Assembly: GCA_023634235.1 (NCBI GenBank)
Contig: JAMKCF010000022.1
Span: 1,178,001 to 1,242,000, forward strand
DNA: 64,000 nt
Source: Pisaster brevispinus
Taxonomy: Eukaryota > Echinodermata > Asteroidea > Forcipulatida > Asteriidae
Reading direction: 5' to 3'
Shown here: positions 1-13,800 of the stretch, one piece after another
Numbering within the stretch: position 1 is the stretch's first letter
How the letters are laid out: every line of letters begins with the position of its first letter
Translations under genes and position numbers: made by a program
Notes under the pieces: model-generated
Seen by the model: the letters and a program-made list of their open reading frames with translations, nothing else
What the model was told of the DNA's origin: nothing
Database searches by the model: none

Positions 1-1718
1 AAAACAAGTGTGCACGGTTAGGTGCTTTAATCCGGCGTGTCACGATTTTTTCATTAATCCACCGGACTACCCGTGCGGACATGTGCTAGTGTTTAAGCAG
101 GAAGTCCAGGTAGTTTGTTGTAAACACAGATTATTGCTCATAGGCCTATGCCTTAATTAAAACAGATTTGGTTGCCAACTTGTTCGCTTTAAGTTATTAT
201 AAGCCCTGACCAAAAACCCTATAAGAAAATCCAGACAATCTATAGTGCAAGACCCAAACAATAATTTATCTTAAATGGATTTATAATTTATGCTGGGCCT
301 TATAAGTTTGGCAAATTTTTGCCTATTATTAAGGTGGTGCACCCAGAGCCGATCATTCTTGTCAGCAAAAGGACATAGTAGGAAATGAAAGAAGAAGGGG
401 AAATTGTTTGGTTGTTAAACTGAAAAACTTACAACGCGAATAAATACAAAATTTAAAAAAATGAAAGTCCACGTGTCTGATCGGACGGTTCGAAAATTCT
501 CAATAATATTTGGAGTGACAGTTAGCCGTTTTGAATACTACTGGCAATGTATTTTGCCATTGGTTATGCTACTGACTGTTACTAAAGACGCCAGGACTTT
601 CCCCCTTCGTGGTGTAAGACTGTCGCCAATCTCCTAAAAATTATTTACAATAAAGAGTCTCCATTGAGAAAAACAAATTTGAAACTTTAAAGAGTATAGG
701 GGGCAAGTTGGCACCAGCCGCAGTCCGCGTACAGCAAGGCAGTGGAAAAACAATGACAGTACAGCCAAAGTGATTTGCGCCACCTAGAGTTTCGGGCTCC
801 GTAGCAAACAATGCGCGCGCCATAAGCACACTTCAAAAACAAGAGGTGTTACGGGCTGTTATTAATGCCCGAACATTTAAAACAACTGAATTTTAGCGAA
901 TTTGATGGAGGTTCAGCAGAATACATGTGTGAACATACTCTTCTGGAGCGGTATTGCTCTGAACTGAAGATAAAGTTTGTTAAGATGGTACCGTTGTTTG
1001 TCCGGCGGAGGGAGGGGGAGAAGGAAGGGGTTTGTTGCAGTGATTTTTGTTCTCTTCAGATTTTGTGAAAACATGTTTTTAAAAAGAAATAAAGTCCAAT
1101 ATATGGTGTTTTTTATTACCTCAGAAATGCGACCATATGCCTATTTAATTCTGATGAAGATCAAGGGTCCTAGGACTAAAAGGCCTCATAATCACGGCGC
1201 CTGAACGTACCGTTACCAACTTGTCGTTCTTGTACCAGATACTTTTTCACTATCCTGAAATAGAGTTTGGGATTTTCAAATTGAAAAGGAAAAACATTGA
1301 GTGCTTTAGAGAATGACAAACAAATCTGTGCTTAGGCCATTCTGACTTTTGTCAAGATATAATACTCGGCCACTTTGCGGCTGAGGGCTCTTTTGATAAG
1401 TAGACTGGTAACATGTTTATGATCCACAGAAATACAACTTGGCTGGTGTCATCGAGTTAACGTTGTTATACTACGGTATACGAGGGAACCCGCGATTGGT
1501 GTGGTGTTTTTTGTGTGTGTGTTCATTGCATTTTTTGCATGCGCGATATTGAATCAGGAGTTTCTCAATAGCGCAGTTGAGTTTTTAACAGTCTGACAGT
1601 GGGCACAGAAGTCCCCTGAAAACTTACAATTAAAACTATTCTGGAAATAATTGTTCTATCTACAAGACTGTCGATGGATTCTTAGTACGGCACACACACA
1701 CTGCCTTCCATTCCCACT
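1..1718 (+). other. upstream region and presumed 5' leader
   Basis: No repeat or coding exon is recognised here. Short open frames at 865-1204 look random. The tweety leader must lie in part of this stretch or in an upstream exon; no TATA box, initiator or CpG-rich block clear enough to place the transcription start was found. An AATAAA-like string near 1088 is isolated and unsupported. Confidence 0.4.
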
Positions 1719-1865
1719 ATGTGGCACCTTATCGGATTTAAATATGCCGAGGAATACGTGTCATTTTGGCTGACGAAGTTTCTACATAGCTGGCCGCACA
1801 TCGCTTACCAAGGGCTGGTGAAGCACAGTTCCACGTTCGATCCGGACGACCCAAAATACGTCCAG
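1719..1865 (+). CDS. ttyh: tweety exon 1 (residues 1-49), start codon
   Basis: Starts ATG TGG CAC at 1719 with A at -3 and an in-frame TAG at 1683-1685, so the start is well bounded. It encodes the short extracellular N terminus; the stretch FLHSWPHIAYQ and the ending STFDPDDPKYVQ match the family pattern of a proline-rich N terminus ending in a DPDxPxYxQ-like string. It ends in phase 0 at CAG followed by GTAACT. Confidence 0.93.
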
Positions 1866-4800
1866 GTAACTTTTTAAATTTGTAAATAATAATAGAAAGA
1901 AGGCCTTTGCAAAAATTGAGAGAGAAGTAAATCAAATGAAAAAAACCAAACACGATTTGCTTTGAAACTGTGTGCTTTGGTAAATGTTATAAATTCAGAT
2001 TCAGAATATTTAAATATTTGGATTTGAAGTGTTGGACTTGGTGTCTGCTGCTATATTGTGCTAGCTGGTGATTCACGTATTGTATCGATTGATCATCGAG
2101 TTAGTAATCCATTTTGAATAGCGACTGTGGAGGCGAGGGGTTTGGTCCAGTGGGCGTGGTGAAACAATTCGAAACAATTCATGGACAAATTTCCGTATCC
2201 AGCCACCACTTTTTCATTCGTTACGAAAAAAAAAATAGTATCTAATTTACTCAAATGAGATGTTCCTTCATGTCCTTTGGGTAAAAATGAGTGAAAAAGT
2301 GGTGGCAGGGTACGGACATTTTTTCCAATTCATTTATCAGTGTTTTGACAAATTATACCAATACCATGAAGAAGCTGTGTAATACATTTGAAATACCTAC
2401 TCCTAGAACTATTCGGTTCGTTCCGCTATCGTCTCCCCGGGGAGACGATAGCGGAAACGAACTGCTATCGTCTCCCCGGGAGACGATAGCGGAACGAACC
2501 GAATAGTTCTAGGAGTATGAAATACCATGCATGACATACAGATGTTTTATTTCCTAGTTATGTAGTACATGTAGGTCAAGCTGTTGGCCTATGTTAAATA
2601 AAAGAATAAGCGTTTTAGCCGAAGTAAAACAGAAGTTGATCATCCTGTTTTGTTTGTTTTTTGTTTGTTTGTTTGTTTGTTTGTTTTTTTTTGGGGGGGG
2701 GCATCAGAAAGAGGAGGATGACGGCCTTTTTATTTTTAGTTGTTAAATTTTATTATTAGAACTTTCTCAGAGGAAATTTGAATTGAAATATGATTAAATT
2801 AAATCCATCTTCAAGAGAATGGTGTCAACTGCCAAGATGAAAAAAAAATTCATGAAAAAATTAGGTATTTAGTTATTTATTAGTTTTTAAATTCTTTTTT
2901 TTTGGGGGGGGAATAATGCGGCTTAAAAAAAAATTGGGTTGGGCGATCAACTGGTTAGTGTTTTTTTTTGGCGATATTGGTAAACTAAAACAATCTTGAT
3001 GAAACACTACTTATAAGTTATATAGGTTAAGTTTATGTTTTCGATTAATTTTATTGAAACAAAGTGTAAACTTTCATATGTTATTTTTAAAGGATTGCGT
3101 TATAAGTACCTCTCAATTTCAATTAAGTTAAGTTAAGTAAATTATGAAAGAATAGAAAAAGAGAATCTAGTTTAGGAGATGTAAAGCAAATGATGTTCAA
3201 TTTTTTAAACATAATATTCAAAGAATGTTTTTAACGATGAGATTGATTTGACTTTTTCTTTACAGACTCTCATTTTCTGGGCTGCCATACCCATTTTACT
3301 GCTGATACTGAGTCTTCTTCTAGTCATAGTCTACGGAATATGCCGTTGTTGTAGGAATGGCAAAAGACGGGGTCATCCTGTCGTTAACAGACCTCGTAGG
3401 ACAAGCTGTCTCAAATGGACTATAATATCACTAGCATTGCTTACTACGTAAGTATTGTACTTAGAAGTATCTGGCAAACAATTTAACCGTAACCACCACT
3501 AAGCCCAACAAAATCGAACAGTGTTTTTGTGAGATTCTGTTGGACTTTAAGGAGTGGACAAGTGAACTGATTATGCTTTACATGGGATTTGGCATACCAC
3601 CAATCAAAGTCAAACAGTTTGGGTGTTCGAGTTACCAAATGTAATGGTGTTACCTGTTGGATTTTGATAGAGTGAGGAAAGATCCTAGTATAATTAGTAA
3701 ACCACTCATTCCTAAACACCTTTGGTACATTACCCATCAAAATTAAACGGCAAGTTTTGTTTGATTTTGTTGGAATTCTCGTTGCTGTACTTCTCTAGCA
3801 CTAAAGACTGTTTCCAAGAGCCAGTGGAGTAGTAAAATGACATAATAAAATAAATACAAAACTTTAATAACTTGATATAATAATATAATACTAGATAATT
3901 TGATCACACTCTGTGATTAAACATGTTGAACTCACACCATCAATGTGTACTGAGTGTATTCATGAGTTCCCCTTAAGTAGCACTTAGCATACAATGTAAA
4001 TGAGGAAAGGTTTTGTGTGCACTATAATCAAAGAGGTATGGTGAGGCTGTACATTAATCAAATGAGGAACTAGGTTTTGTGTGCATTATAATCAAAGAGG
4101 TACATGTATAGTCATTGAGGCTGTACATAAATCAAATGAGGAGCTAGGTTCTGTGTGCATTATAATCATGGTGAGGCTGTACATAAATCAAATGAGGAAC
4201 TAGATTTTGTGTGCATTATAATCATGGTGAGGCTGTACATAAATCAAATGAGGAACTAGATTTTGTGTGCATTATAATCATGGTGAGGCTGTACATAAAT
4301 CAAATGAGGAACTAGATTTTGTGTGCATTATAATCAAAGAGGTATGGTCGTTGAGGCTGTACATAAATCAAATGAAGAGCTAGGTTTTGTGTGCATTATA
4401 ATCATGGTGAGGCTGTATAGGCCTATAAATCAAATGACGAACTAGGTTTTGTGTGCATTATAATCATCAAAGAGGTATGGTGAGGCTGTACATAAATCAA
4501 ATGAGGAACTAGGTTTTGTGTGCATTATAATCATCAAAGAGGTATGGTGAGGCTGTACATAAATCAAATGAGGAACTAGGTTTTGTGTGCATTATAATCA
4601 AAGAGGTATGGTGAGGCTGTACATAAATCAACTTCAAGGTAGGCATTGCACGGCTAATGTATTGTATTTACATTTCTCACCAGGATTTTTCAAAACTGAG
4701 GGGTATGCAGGACTCAAATTGTGAATTGAAACTTTTTTTTAGTTGGCATAATTTATCTTTGGTTCTAAAGCCCAAAGGTTTTATTTTTATGATTTTTGTG

Positions 4801-7800
4801 AAGTTGATCTGCGGTCCTCCCTCCACCCTCCCCCCCCCAAAAAAAAAATTTAAAAATAAATAAACACATTTATGTTTTGTTTAGAGTATCGGCTGCAATT
4901 TGTGCATACCGGTGTGCATACCGGCGTGCGTATCGGCGTGCAATTCGGGCATATTGGCCTGATACATGTATGCTAGCTTGTGCTTGGGCATGTGGGGAGA
5001 GCCCTGATTTGTTTATCAACTTGAAACCACAATCTACAGAGGACTGGATACAGTCCAAGACCCAACCATGGAATGTGTAGGCCTATCCCTACTCTGGTGA
5101 AGTGAGTGCGCTGGTATTAGTGGTAAAGTTATATTACCAGCAAAATTGGCTGTGACACCACAACACCAGATTTTACAGTATTAAGCTACTTCAGGCAATG
5201 TGAAAAACTGGGTCCAAATACTCAGTTCTTCGTTCACTGTGGGTAATGGTCTTACCTGGAGTTATGAAACCTAGGAGGTTTGAAACCAAATGTTCAATTT
5301 TCACTAGGTGATGTCAAATCTTTGCATTGAGGTGATGATATCTGGTAAAAATGAGTTGGTTCACGGCTGGAATTTGGGAGGAAAACCAACAAGACTGCAG
5401 GGCTTGTAGCAAAAATTTTTAGTGGACCAGAAGTTATTGTACAAGACCAGAATCAAAATGAGTTGAACAAGCGCTGAGAGAAGATCCATCTCATTTGTCT
5501 TATGTGTAACGTACTAAGATACTCAATAGAGATGAAAGACTTCTATTAGATCCATGGCCAACATTTGTTCACAACTATATTGCACAATGAGGTAGGCTAT
5601 TATTATTCACTTATAACGCAAGACAACCGGGCTTGTCTGGTTGTGAGTTTACTGGCCCGATGCTAAAATCGCTGGCCTCGGGCCTGTGGTCCAGTGTTAG
5701 TTTCGAGCCTTGTGGTTACAGAAAGTAGGGGGAGGCGACATATATGCATGCACTGTAGGAATGTCGAGTCCTACAAGTTATTTTGTTATTTATTTTTTTG
5801 CCACAATTTCTCTAACAAATTTATACATGCAATAACATTCATAAGGAACAACAAGTAAAATACAGACGTGCAGAGGTTTAGACCATGGCTGTGAAGTTAG
5901 AGCTGTATTTAAAGCTCTGGCTAGACTTAAGGAGGATAAAATAAATGTTCTGCACCCAAAGTTTCAGTTTGCCAATAAAAACAGGAGAGGAGGAACCAGG
6001 AATAAAGTTACACATGGGACCTATATATCTGGCATGATGCATGTATTCTTCCTACTTTAGTCTGGTTTTTTATTTCATTTTTGTTATTTTTTGCCATAAT
6101 AGATGTTATTTTTACCCTTGGTAAAATCAGGAAGAAATGTGATTAAATAGCCTGGAAAGTCTGTTAAAGTCTATACACCATGTTTACATGCCGGTCATCC
6201 CTTGAACTCAATAAAAATGTTACTACTTTTTTCCAACGCCCAATTATCATGCCTGGAGTTTAACTGCCGATAACCCCCTGTATTCAATAATGCGCCCTCC
6301 ATCCATATCATATCGTTGGAGAGCGCGTACGCGCAAGCTGTTACTGGGTGATAGTTCATTTAAGCTTTCCAAGTACATGTGTACAGCCACAGGCCTGCTT
6401 TGCACGACAAAAGAGCCCCTTTAAGATTGCTGTGTGGAAGATCAACAAGGATTTCAGTTTGTGTGTAATCTGTAATTATAAACGGCGTTGTCTCCCAACC
6501 CTTCTTCAAAAAAGAATGGTCTGCATGCTTTTTGTTGAATACCTGTTTGATTGAGAACTGCCACACTTAGTACACTGATCATGCCTTACTTGGGAATTAG
6601 GCATACCACCATAAATCAGAGTGCAATAGTTTGGATGTTGAGCTTAGGGTGTCTGATTTTGTTTTAAAAGGAAGGATCTGAAAAGTACTACAAATCATGC
6701 ACGGTAGTTTTTCAAAGAACCTTGTCATCTTCTGAACAGTTCTACAATAGGCTACATACATTTAAGATGTCTTCAAGTGAGGTTGAAATAAAATATGCCA
6801 TTCTTTGGAGTCCAGGAATGTCTATTTATAAAGTGAACTGTAGAGTCTTTCATCAGCACTGAGCCTTGCGATGTTTGATCAGCGCTGGATCCCAAACCAC
6901 TAGACCTTTTCCTCTTTTACTTCCAGTGGAAAGCACAATCTGGTTTTGCCATTATTTTAATTCAGTACAGTTTTTCGGGGTCGGTTTGCAAGTTCGCGGT
7001 ATTAATTCTTGCGTGAAATTTCCACCATTTCTTTCAAATAGCTGAACATATGGTGAGCTGGGAAGCGAAATACGGTAAGCGTAATGTGTCTGATCTGAAA
7101 GTATACAGTTACTAAACTTACTAAACTTGAAGACAAAGTTCAAGATCCTTGATACAGTGAATTAATTGATTAGATTCAAACTGAAAGTTCACTGTACCAA
7201 TCCTCAAGAGAAATAGTTAGCCTGAAAAAAAATCAAGGACAATTCACACGTAATGTAGGCCTACCCCACAAATCCCAGGTTTGGTAATCAATTTCAATTG
7301 TTGTAGTCGAAAATAGCCTGTGAGCATGCACAACTTTTGTACTTAACATTTAAGGCATTTTCATCGACTTCAACTAAAGCACGACCGCCGACTAAAGTAC
7401 TTGAAATTTCCACAGATGGTTTCAATTATTTGAATACTAGAGGGTGGGGATGAATTTAAACAATGATGTAGTTTCACTTCAAACAATTGATGTAATCTAG
7501 ATACACATGTAAACTGAAGGCAAACTCTTTCTGCCAAACAAGGTACCATCGAACACTTGATTTAGGAAAATCACTGATGAAACTAATATTTGTTTTCCCC
7601 AGGATTTTGTAAGACTGGGGGCATTCTGGACCCAAATTTTTTGAAGTTTTGCCTAAACACACTGAATTTAAACAAGGTCCTCGGAATGTTTGCTACTTGG
7701 TGTTTATCTTTGGTTATTAAAAGCCCTACTTTGCAATCTGGGGCATTTTAAATGGTGTTATCTGGATGTTTTTTTGTAAATTTGATCTCAAGTTCCCCCC

Positions 7801-10800
7801 CCCCTAAAAAAATGTGCAAAAAAACCCAAAAAACTGTGAGCGCAAAGCGCGAAAGCTTGCGAGGGCGAAAGCCTGCAAGTGCGAAGCCTACTTACATACA
7901 TTTATGTTTGGTTTTAAAAGCCCTAATCTGCACTCTGGACTGGAGCTTTCTATTTGGTTTTATCTTCATGTTTTTTAATAGTTAAAAAATAAAATCACAT
8001 CCCTGCAGCAACACTGTACTTGTGCAATCAGGACGACCTGTTTTGTTGCACTTGTGTGCTCATGTAAGATTTCACACAATTTACGATTTAGAAAGGCGAG
8101 TTGTAACTCCAACTGTGATACTGTCTGGGGTTAATATGGCATGGCACTGTGAGTCCACACAGTTATATTAGCAAGCATAGAGCTTTCTGACCACAGTAGA
8201 CAAATTGATACCTCACAATTATTTAAAAATATACACTGCAACCTCAACCTGGAATTCCATTCCTGAAATGACACCACATTGTAGTGTGAAGTGCACTGAA
8301 TTTGAGTTTCACAAAGAATGGAAATGTTTTTAAGGTCCTGCACTGACTAAGACCGGGGCATCAGAGGTCATGAACTCCCGGCAATTCTAGGGCTGCTTTC
8401 TTGCTTAATTTTGCATGTGTATGTTTGACCTGAGCCTAATTTCATTTAGCTGTGCTAAAGCAGAAAATATTGCATACCAAAAATCTGCTAAGTAATAGCC
8501 AAAAACCGGTAGTCACTTGGTACATATTGCGTGGTGGTACATGATGTATTTTGGCTGGTGACCTATTTCTGGTAAGCATTAAACTGTTTTGTACTTTCCT
8601 ACAGTAATTGTTATGCTTAAAGCAGCTCAGTGAAAGTGGGCCCTGTGTGTTTTGTGTGTGATTTGACTGTCTGTTACTATAAGGGTTAAACTATTTTTTT
8701 TAGACATTTACATTAGACAGTGGTCAGTTGTCAATGAATTAATCCACAAATTCCTGAACTAACTGAGGAAAGGTCAATGGGAAGTGTGTTATTTGTCTAT
8801 AAAGCAGTAACTCACTTCAAACTAAATGGCCAAACAAACCACACTTCAAGCTGTCCAATGTTTGTACAATGTTTTCTTTAAAAAAACAAAGCCAAAAACC
8901 AAGGAGGTACATGTACACTTGTACAACCAATATTAAAACAGGGCTTGAAATCAACACTGGGCCACAGGCCGGAAGGGCCAGTAAACTCACAATGGGACAA
9001 GCCTGGTGGTCTTGTGTTTTTCATTTGAATAAAATACCTTCATTGTGTAATATCTTTGTGAAAAAATGTTGAATGTGATAATTATCTTTCAAGAGTATCG
9101 AAGTGCATTACACATTTAAACACAAATGAAATAGATCTTTCAGCTCTTTTTGGTTCTGGCCTTGTAACATAAATTCTGAGCCAGTAAAAATTTTGAGCTA
9201 CAAACCCTGGAGTTTTGTGGATTTCCCCCCAAAATTGGAGCCCTTACTAAAATGTCACAAAATACTGTACTCTCAAATACCAGTCACCTTCAAGTTCATT
9301 GTGTTGCATACCATGGAAGGTGACTACATCTATTTTTGTCACCTCTATGTTTGTACACATTGTCATATTTCAAAACAAATTTCCCCATGAGTAATCAAAC
9401 TGAAAAATAACAGCAGACTTGAGTTATGCACAGTCCAGTCTGCAGCTTGAAGTCCACAGTGATTCATTAAAGCACCTGACAAAAAGCAGTGCACCCAACC
9501 CCTCCAGTCAGCTGGTGTACATTGTATTGAAAACAATGGAATGCTTTGCTGGGGTCACAAGACCCTAACTCAATTGAACTCACACCATATTGTACACACA
9601 CACAGGCATACGTTGTAATATAGTTTGCATACAATGTACATGTATGGGTATTGTGGCGTATAATATAAATTTTGCCTGTAGTATTTGTCAGGATTTGTAG
9701 AGTCCCAGCACATTGGCCCTTTACCATGTTTACCAATGCAGTTAGAATGAAAACTGAAGTTGTCCAGGTTTCTCCCTTAACAATGATCCGATGGCCAAAT
9801 GCCAGTCCAAACACCTGAAGGACCCGAGTCCGAATTCTGTCCAACTAGTCCTGCTGGCTAGTTACAGCGCACTTGTAATGGCTGAAGTCCTTTTGCTACA
9901 ACATAAACCACTTCTTGGGGCCTACAAGTCCCATGCTTGACAATGTTTAAAGAAAACCTTTAAAAATGGACCAGTGAAAAAAAGCTGGTGGACTATGGAC
10001 AAGCTAACTGGTCCTGCTGGCCAGGCAAACCTTGATACTAAAGTACAATATGTATTCAATCACCTGAATGTCAGTTGACATTGAAATCCCAGCTTCCTGT
10101 ATTGCTGAAGGAATGACTTCAAGTTGTGCTGTTAAAAACAGCTTTATCTGTTGCAATTAGTCCTTGACTCTTGGCGGGTGTCTTTCTTTAGATGTGATTA
10201 TAACATAGGTCTCTTGCACAGTTTCTGTTTCATGTTTGGTTGAGAGCGTGCCACATACATTATCAGCCCTCATTCTTCAGCTTCAAAGGGGCAAGGCAGT
10301 TTTGCCTCTGACTTTTTGCACAAAGTTTTGGGTATCAAGAGATTTGGGGAAATTTTCAAAGGGCATTTTAGGCATGTATGTAGTGTCCGAGTGGTCTACA
10401 AGTAGTTCACCGGACCCAAGCTCTGGTCTTGTCAGCAGAAGATTGTGGTTTCGTCATGGTCATGACACTTGTGCCCTTGAGCAAGGCATTTAACCATACA
10501 TGTACATGTAGTTGTTTCAAAACAAGTTGGGAAGGTAGTGCTTTCTGCTCTACCTGCCAGGCTCCTAGTGGATGATACCCATGCCCACATCCTTACGGAC
10601 TGTAACCCTGTTTCAGCCCCATGAGTACACACATGTAGGTGGCAACGTGCCCCTAGTGGCAGTTGATTTGGGTCAACAGCCCAAATCATTTAAGTGTAGC
10701 CCTCACCTTGAAGTGGCTGTCCCGCCTTGTGATGTAAGGTGATTTCTAATGTATTTATTTATTTATTTATTTTTAATTGATAAAAGGTTGATGTCAATAT

Positions 10801-13800
10801 TTGTACACTAACACTGGACACCTGTGCAGGACAATTTACACTTGTACACTATGTAGTAAATGTAAGGCACTGTCAGATCTTGCAACATCCAGGTAAAATG
10901 TCTTGTGTACACACCGGGATAGGGAATGTGATATTAAAAAAATGTGTTGCTATTGCTTGTCCTTCCAGAGCGTTTGTAGGGGCTGGTTTCTACGGCAACG
11001 AGACGACAGCATCGGGAGTACAGCATTTCATCCAATCAGCTGAGGATTCGAATGAAACGATAGAAAGTGCAGAACGAGAGGTATGGCTGGAACATGTAGA
11101 TTGAAGGACCAAGTTCCAATGTGGACAACATTTAAGAGTGTAACTTGCAAGGGAGATAATGGCAGATTGTCATTTATTTGTACTCCAGGAGCAGCTGGGA
11201 TCATTTTCACAAAACACTAAGATTAATCTTTCAAGACAGTTTGTCAACACCAACCTTAATGATTTGTATTGTGACATCACACTTTGCTTTAAATAGCAAT
11301 CCAGGCCTGGAATTTCATCTTTGAGAGATCAAGGCCAGTTTCATTATGCAAAGGGCATTACATCAAGTGGAAAACTGTTGAAGGGGCACCAAGGGCAAGA
11401 CCAAGGGCAATAGAGGTCATGATGCCTTCGGTGCAGTTCCAGGCCCAGCAATCCAGATTGATATACACATCTTAAGATCAATCTTAGCTCTTTGTGAAAT
11501 CAAGCTCCAGCGTTTCTGAATGGGATACACTTTGAGGCAAATATAGTCTGACAGACATAATGCCTTTTCGCACCGATCTGCTTTTACACTGCCCGATGCA
11601 AAATTAGGTGTTTTTGCTACACATAGTTTTTTAATAACCCTCAACCCACCCCCCACACTCCCCCCGAGCGAGGTTGGTCTTGAAACAGATCGAGCACTCT
11701 ACACTGATCAACACTGGACTGTAATGTTACTTGTGAAAAAGTCAAGTCAAACTTACACGGTTCGGACCTTTGTCCAACACAGAGAGTTATAAAAGTGTGT
11801 TTAAAGTGTCCTGTGCTAAGAAGAATGTCAGCTCCTACAGGTAAATCATACTTAGAAATGTTATACCCAAATGAAGAGGATACAAAAACATACGTGTACA
11901 GTAGCACAGGTAATAAGTAAATTCTGTTTAAATCTATGAAATGTGATGACAGTTTCCTTTCTTTTTTTGTGGGGGTAACAACTTGACAGATCCACAATAT
12001 CTCCAATGACCTGACAGTCGTCCTCGCTGGCGAGGTGGAACAACTAGAGCGACTCTTCAAAACCCCCATTGTGAACCAATCGAGGCAACTTGAACTGCAA
12101 CGGCTGACCCTAGTACTCAAACAAATGGTGAATGATGCTGCGCACAACATTAGTGCAATCAACAGTGCATTCAGCAACGATGTTGACATCAGCCCCCTCA
12201 TCAGCGAGGTTCAATACTACGAAACCTTCAGGTGAGATACCAAGATGTTTGTCCAGGCCTTGATTTAGTCTTGGTTCCAAGACGCTCCAGTTGTATTAGT
12301 CGGGGGAAAAAAACTCATTGCCACTAGAGGGCGCTATCATTCCACAAACCGTCATGATATCAGTTCGTGGTATGATTGCAGCGATTAGTATTTTTGCGAC
12401 TAATACAACCAGAGTGTCTTGGAACCAAGACTAGGCCTTTGAACTTTATAGAAGTTACGAGGCATTATGTTTTTTGCCTCAGTGCCCCTTAAAATGAGAC
12501 CTTTGAAGTTTTATTTTCCACTCGGAGGTCGTCAGTGTGCCCTTTGACCCTTATTCTTAAAGCTGTGCTAATTTTCCAAACTCAAAAAATGTTTACAAAA
12601 GAAACTGGTTATTGGGAAAAGTTCTACAATAAATGGTACATGTACGTACTTGTAATTGTACTGATTTCGAGTTAACAAAGAAAATTTATTAGAATGGGAT
12701 TTGAACCTGTAATCTCCAGATTTTCATGCTGGTGCTCTACCAACTGCGGTATCTAGCCTTATGTTGGCAGTCACCCTATTTAAAAAAAATAATAATTTAA
12801 TTCGATCAAGCAAGTCTTGAGCAATTGTTTGTGACTGATTCCATGGAAATCCTGATTTATTAGAAGACGTTACGAATGTAATTCTTCCAGCTGAGGATGG
12901 TACCCAGCCCAGAGTAGAACTTGACGAGAATCCGTTGGGATTTTCCCTAGGTCTGTGACACGTCCAGGGTTTCTGCGGATCCTTAAAAAGTATTAAAAAG
13001 TCTTAAATTCAGTTATTTTGAGGTCTTAGAAAAATGAATGAAGCGTGCAATGAATTTTCCTATGATAGTATCAGCTCATAATGAACCGAATTACGCTGCA
13101 CAAAATAACATAAAGTGTGAGCAGGTATTTGCTCTGTTTCTCCCCTGCTTTATTCACTAATTTTTTGTCTTAAATTTTGTTAAGGTTGGCATTAAAAGGG
13201 TCTTGAAAAGTCTTAAATTTGACTTTTTATAGTATGCGGATCTGTACCGGGATGTCGTACATGTACACAGACACACACACACAAGTGTGTAAACACCTCC
13301 AATCGGGGACCTCCTATTGTCCCTCTTTTGTTTGGACTCTAACTTTTTGGCAACAGCTCCCATTGGTTTTGTACACAATTTCTAACTGGGGACCTTTACC
13401 CAACCGGGGACCCTATTGTCCTCTTTTGTTATAGGTCCCCGGTTTGAATGTGAAAACAAACTCAGACACACACAGACTGGTGTCGAAGTCCATGCTGTGT
13501 ACACAGATTGCTAGTTTGTAAACTTTGAGGGGCTTGTGTACTCTGTGAGTGAACATATCTTTGGAATGCCTTGTGGCTGGATGTTGAGAGGCCAAGAAAT
13601 GTCAGACTAGCTCATGATGTGTCAATCATACTTAAAGATCACTTAAAGTCAAAGATGCCTTAAGTAGCTGTTTTGGAGGGGTCCAGGGCTCGAATTTGAC
13701 ACTGGATCACAGGCCCGAGGCCAGTGATTTTAGCATTGGGCCAGTAAACTCACAACCAGACAAGCCCGGCGGTCTTGTGTTTTTTAATTGAGACTGATAA

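Larger units (their letters stand above)
1866..3265 (+). other. tweety intron 1
   Basis: 1.4 kb, GT-AG. Contains two compact transposable elements with clean target duplications (2183-2325 and 2398-2517), a GTTT-rich run at about 2643-2690, and two T-run/G-run junctions (about 2685-2700 and 2895-2911). The rest is AT-rich with nothing recognised. Confidence 0.8.
3448..10968 (+). other. tweety intron 2
   Basis: 7.5 kb. Holds a 10-copy minisatellite (about 3996-4635), dispersed repeats at 4660-4985 and 7590-7900, a repeat at 6030-6270, hAT-like MITEs at 5367-5712 and 8939-9245, another MITE at 8433-8643, and a SINE at 10382-10745. The segments 4990-5360, 6300-7580, 7990-8430 and 9250-9960 show nothing I can name. 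Confidence 0.75.
11081..11989 (+). other. tweety intron 3
   Basis: 0.9 kb, GT-AG. More than a third is a nested pair of MITEs (11160-11515). The remainder has no recognised content apart from a pyrimidine tract before exon 4. Confidence 0.8.

Noticed and set aside
1078..1100. Polyadenylation signal of an upstream gene
   Set aside because: A lone AATAAA in AT-rich DNA with no coding exon before it.
3996..4635. Regular repeats as a possible CRISPR array
   Set aside because: Units are tandem with no unique spacers, the DNA is eukaryotic intron, and there are no cas genes.
9467..9844. 125-codon open frame on the - strand
   Set aside because: Low-complexity CACA-derived residues, no domain, no splice context; likely chance.
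11641..12201. 186-codon open frame on the - strand
   Set aside because: Antisense shadow of tweety exon 4 with no recognisable domains.
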